Positions 4,805 to 5,995 of a stretch of DNA of 5,995 nucleotides are shown one piece after another. The first letter of the stretch is position 1. Every line of letters starts with the position of its first letter. This DNA is from Paracoccaceae bacterium (GTDB lineage Bacteria; Pseudomonadota; Alphaproteobacteria; Rhodobacterales; Rhodobacteraceae): the NCBI GenBank assembly GCA_003551745.1, contig PUNI01000618.1, positions 1 through 5,995 on the forward strand, written 5' to 3'. A program made the position numbers and the translations under genes. Below the pieces are notes generated by a model. The model made no database searches. It had not been told where the DNA came from and worked only from the letters and a program-made list of their open reading frames with translations.

Positions 4805-5995
4805 ATGGCGGCGGATCGGGCCTGGACACGGTCGCGGGCAGGGCGCACCACACGGCGCCGGTTGCGTCGGACGCTGGCCGAGGCGCAGGCGGCGTTGCCC
4901 GCGGGTAACGGCACGCGCGGCCTGACCGGCGCGGGGTTCCGCCGGGCGCTGGAGCCGCGCAGTCCCGGCGACGCGGCACGGGGCGAGGATATCGTCGCCG
5001 GTCGCCTGGAGCGCGCCGGGGTGCGGCTCCAAGTGCCGCCCGATGCGACCCCTTGGGAGCTTTCCCCGCCGTCGCCGCGCCTGCAAGCCGCGCTGCACGC
5101 TCATGCCTGGCTCGACGATCTCGCCACGGCGGGGACGCCGGAGGCGCGCGCCACCGCGCAGCGCTGGGTCGCCGGCTGGATCGCCGCCTTCGGCACCGGG
5201 GAAGGCGCGGGCTGGGCGCCGGAGATCGCCGCAGACCGGCTGATCCGCTGGATGCATCACGCGCCCTTCCTGCTCGCGGGCCTCGACGCCGACACGACGC
5301 GCCGGTTCGGGTCCGCCGCGGGTGGACATGCGCTGTTGCTGGCCGAGAACTGGGCCGCCGCGCCACCCGGCCGGGCGCGTTTCGCCGCCCTGACCGCGCT
5401 GCTGCTCGCGGGCCTCGCGCTCGCCGGCCGCGAGGGGCTGGTGACCGCGGCGCAGGCGGGGCTCGCACAGCAGTGCGACCAGCTGATCGACGCCGAGGGG
5501 GGACTTGCCAGCCGCAACCCCGAGGAACTGCTGGAGGTGTTCGCGCTGCTGGCGGGGGCTGCGGCGGCGCTGCGCGAGGCGGGCCTCGCCCCCGGTGCGG
5601 CCCACACGGCCGCGCTGGAACGCATGGCACCGACCCTCAGGGCCCTGCGCCATGCCGATGGCGGCCTCGCCCGCTTCCACGGCGGCGGCGCCGGCCGCGA
5701 CGGCGCGCTGGATCTGGCACTCGCCGACGCCGAGCTGCGCGCGCGACCCCGCCTCGGCGGGGGAATGGGCTTCGTGCGACTGGCTGCGCGCCGCACCACC
5801 GTCATCGCGGATGCCGCGCCGCCGCCGCCGGAGGGCCACGCCTCGACACTGGCCTTCGAAGTGACCTCGGCCCGGCGGCCGCTCATCGTCAGCTGGGGGC
5901 CGGGCGCGCGGTTCGGGCAGAGCTGGCAGCGGGCCGGCCGGGCGACCGAGGCCCATGCCACGCTGGGTCTGGACGGCGCCGCGTCGTCACGGCTC
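4805..5995 (+). CDS. Heparinase II/III-like protein, 3' end cut by window edge
   Basis: The frame is open for 397 codons from the ATG to the last base. The product matches the heparinase II/III-like superfamily, polysaccharide lyases with an N-terminal alpha/alpha-toroid and a C-terminal beta-sandwich; the true substrate of the alphaproteobacterial branch is unknown. The N-terminus is basic (RTTRRRLRRTLAEAQ) with no hydrophobic signal peptide. Toroid-type features include TPWELSPPSPRLQAALHAHAWL, DRLIRWMHHAPFLLAG and LASRNPEELLEVFALLAG. The PF07940-like region begins near residue 321 with MGFVRLAARRTTVIADAAPPPP, followed by GHASTLAFE (His345) and the conserved AHATLGLDGAASS (His384). AAGGA at 4790-4794 precedes the ATG by ten bases. 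Relatives are typically about 550-600 residues, so perhaps a third is missing. It follows rsmB on the same strand; in Rhodobacterales this pair is commonly followed by purH, which would lie beyond the edge (recalled, not seen). Confidence 0.9.
   Translation, partial: MAADRAWTRSRAGRTTRRRLRRTLAEAQAALPAGNGTRGLTGAGFRRALEPRSPGDAARGEDIVAGRLERAGVRLQVPPDATPWELSPPSPRLQAALHAHAWLDDLATAGTPEARATAQRWVAGWIAAFGTGEGAGWAPEIAADRLIRWMHHAPFLLAGLDADTTRRFGSAAGGHALLLAENWAAAPPGRARFAALTALLLAGLALAGREGLVTAAQAGLAQQCDQLIDAEGGLASRNPEELLEVFALLAGAAAALREAGLAPGAAHTAALERMAPTLRALRHADGGLARFHGGGAGRDGALDLALADAELRARPRLGGGMGFVRLAARRTTVIADAAPPPPEGHASTLAFEVTSARRPLIVSWGPGARFGQSWQRAGRATEAHATLGLDGAASSRL

Noticed and set aside
4250..5956. 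568-residue open frame antisense to the heparinase-like gene
   Set aside because: It is Arg/Pro/Gly-rich with no domain motif, and its VTGHVTGQ segment is only the 12-bp repeats read backwards. The opposite frame encodes a recognisable conserved protein.

Overview
The window is very GC-rich DNA with tightly packed housekeeping genes. It reads as a chromosomal segment of an alphaproteobacterium, most likely Rhodobacteraceae/Paracoccaceae in the broad sense. The grounds are the codon bias, the DUF1674/SDHAF4-like gene (an alphaproteobacterial and mitochondrial family), the pairing of rsmB with a heparinase II/III-like gene, and an extra DUF2233-type gene between rbfA and truB. The taxonomy is inferred from protein style and gene order; no rRNA marker is present. 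I see no mobile element, CRISPR array, tRNA/rRNA gene, phage gene or defence system.

Left block (1-1940, minus strand): an apparent operon read right to left, rbfA (30S maturation factor), then a secreted phosphodiester-glycosidase-like protein whose start overlaps the rbfA stop, then truB (tRNA pseudouridine-55 synthase), which runs off the left edge. rbfA and truB are classical neighbours in translation-related operons; the secreted protein between them is the unexpected member.

Middle (1941-3105): a 109-bp divergent promoter region separates rbfA from dapB (plus strand), the diaminopimelate/lysine pathway reductase. After dapB comes a 261-bp convergent spacer in which I find no convincing gene or terminator.

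Right block (3106-5995): a small DUF1674 gene (succinate dehydrogenase assembly factor 4-like, minus strand) is divergent from rsmB (16S rRNA m5C methyltransferase, plus strand). Their 75-bp shared control region holds a perfect 7-bp inverted repeat around a candidate -10 element. Downstream of rsmB is a short array of 12-bp direct repeats, then a heparinase II/III-like gene that is cut by the right edge and open to the last base.

The genes mostly serve ribosome and tRNA maturation (rbfA, truB, rsmB), cell-wall precursor and lysine synthesis (dapB) and respiratory enzyme assembly (DUF1674), with two cell-envelope or polysaccharide-related genes of unsettled function. This is an ordinary core-genome region. 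The items most worth checking are small regulatory structures and the two poorly understood carbohydrate-active proteins; I found no evidence for a new multi-gene system.
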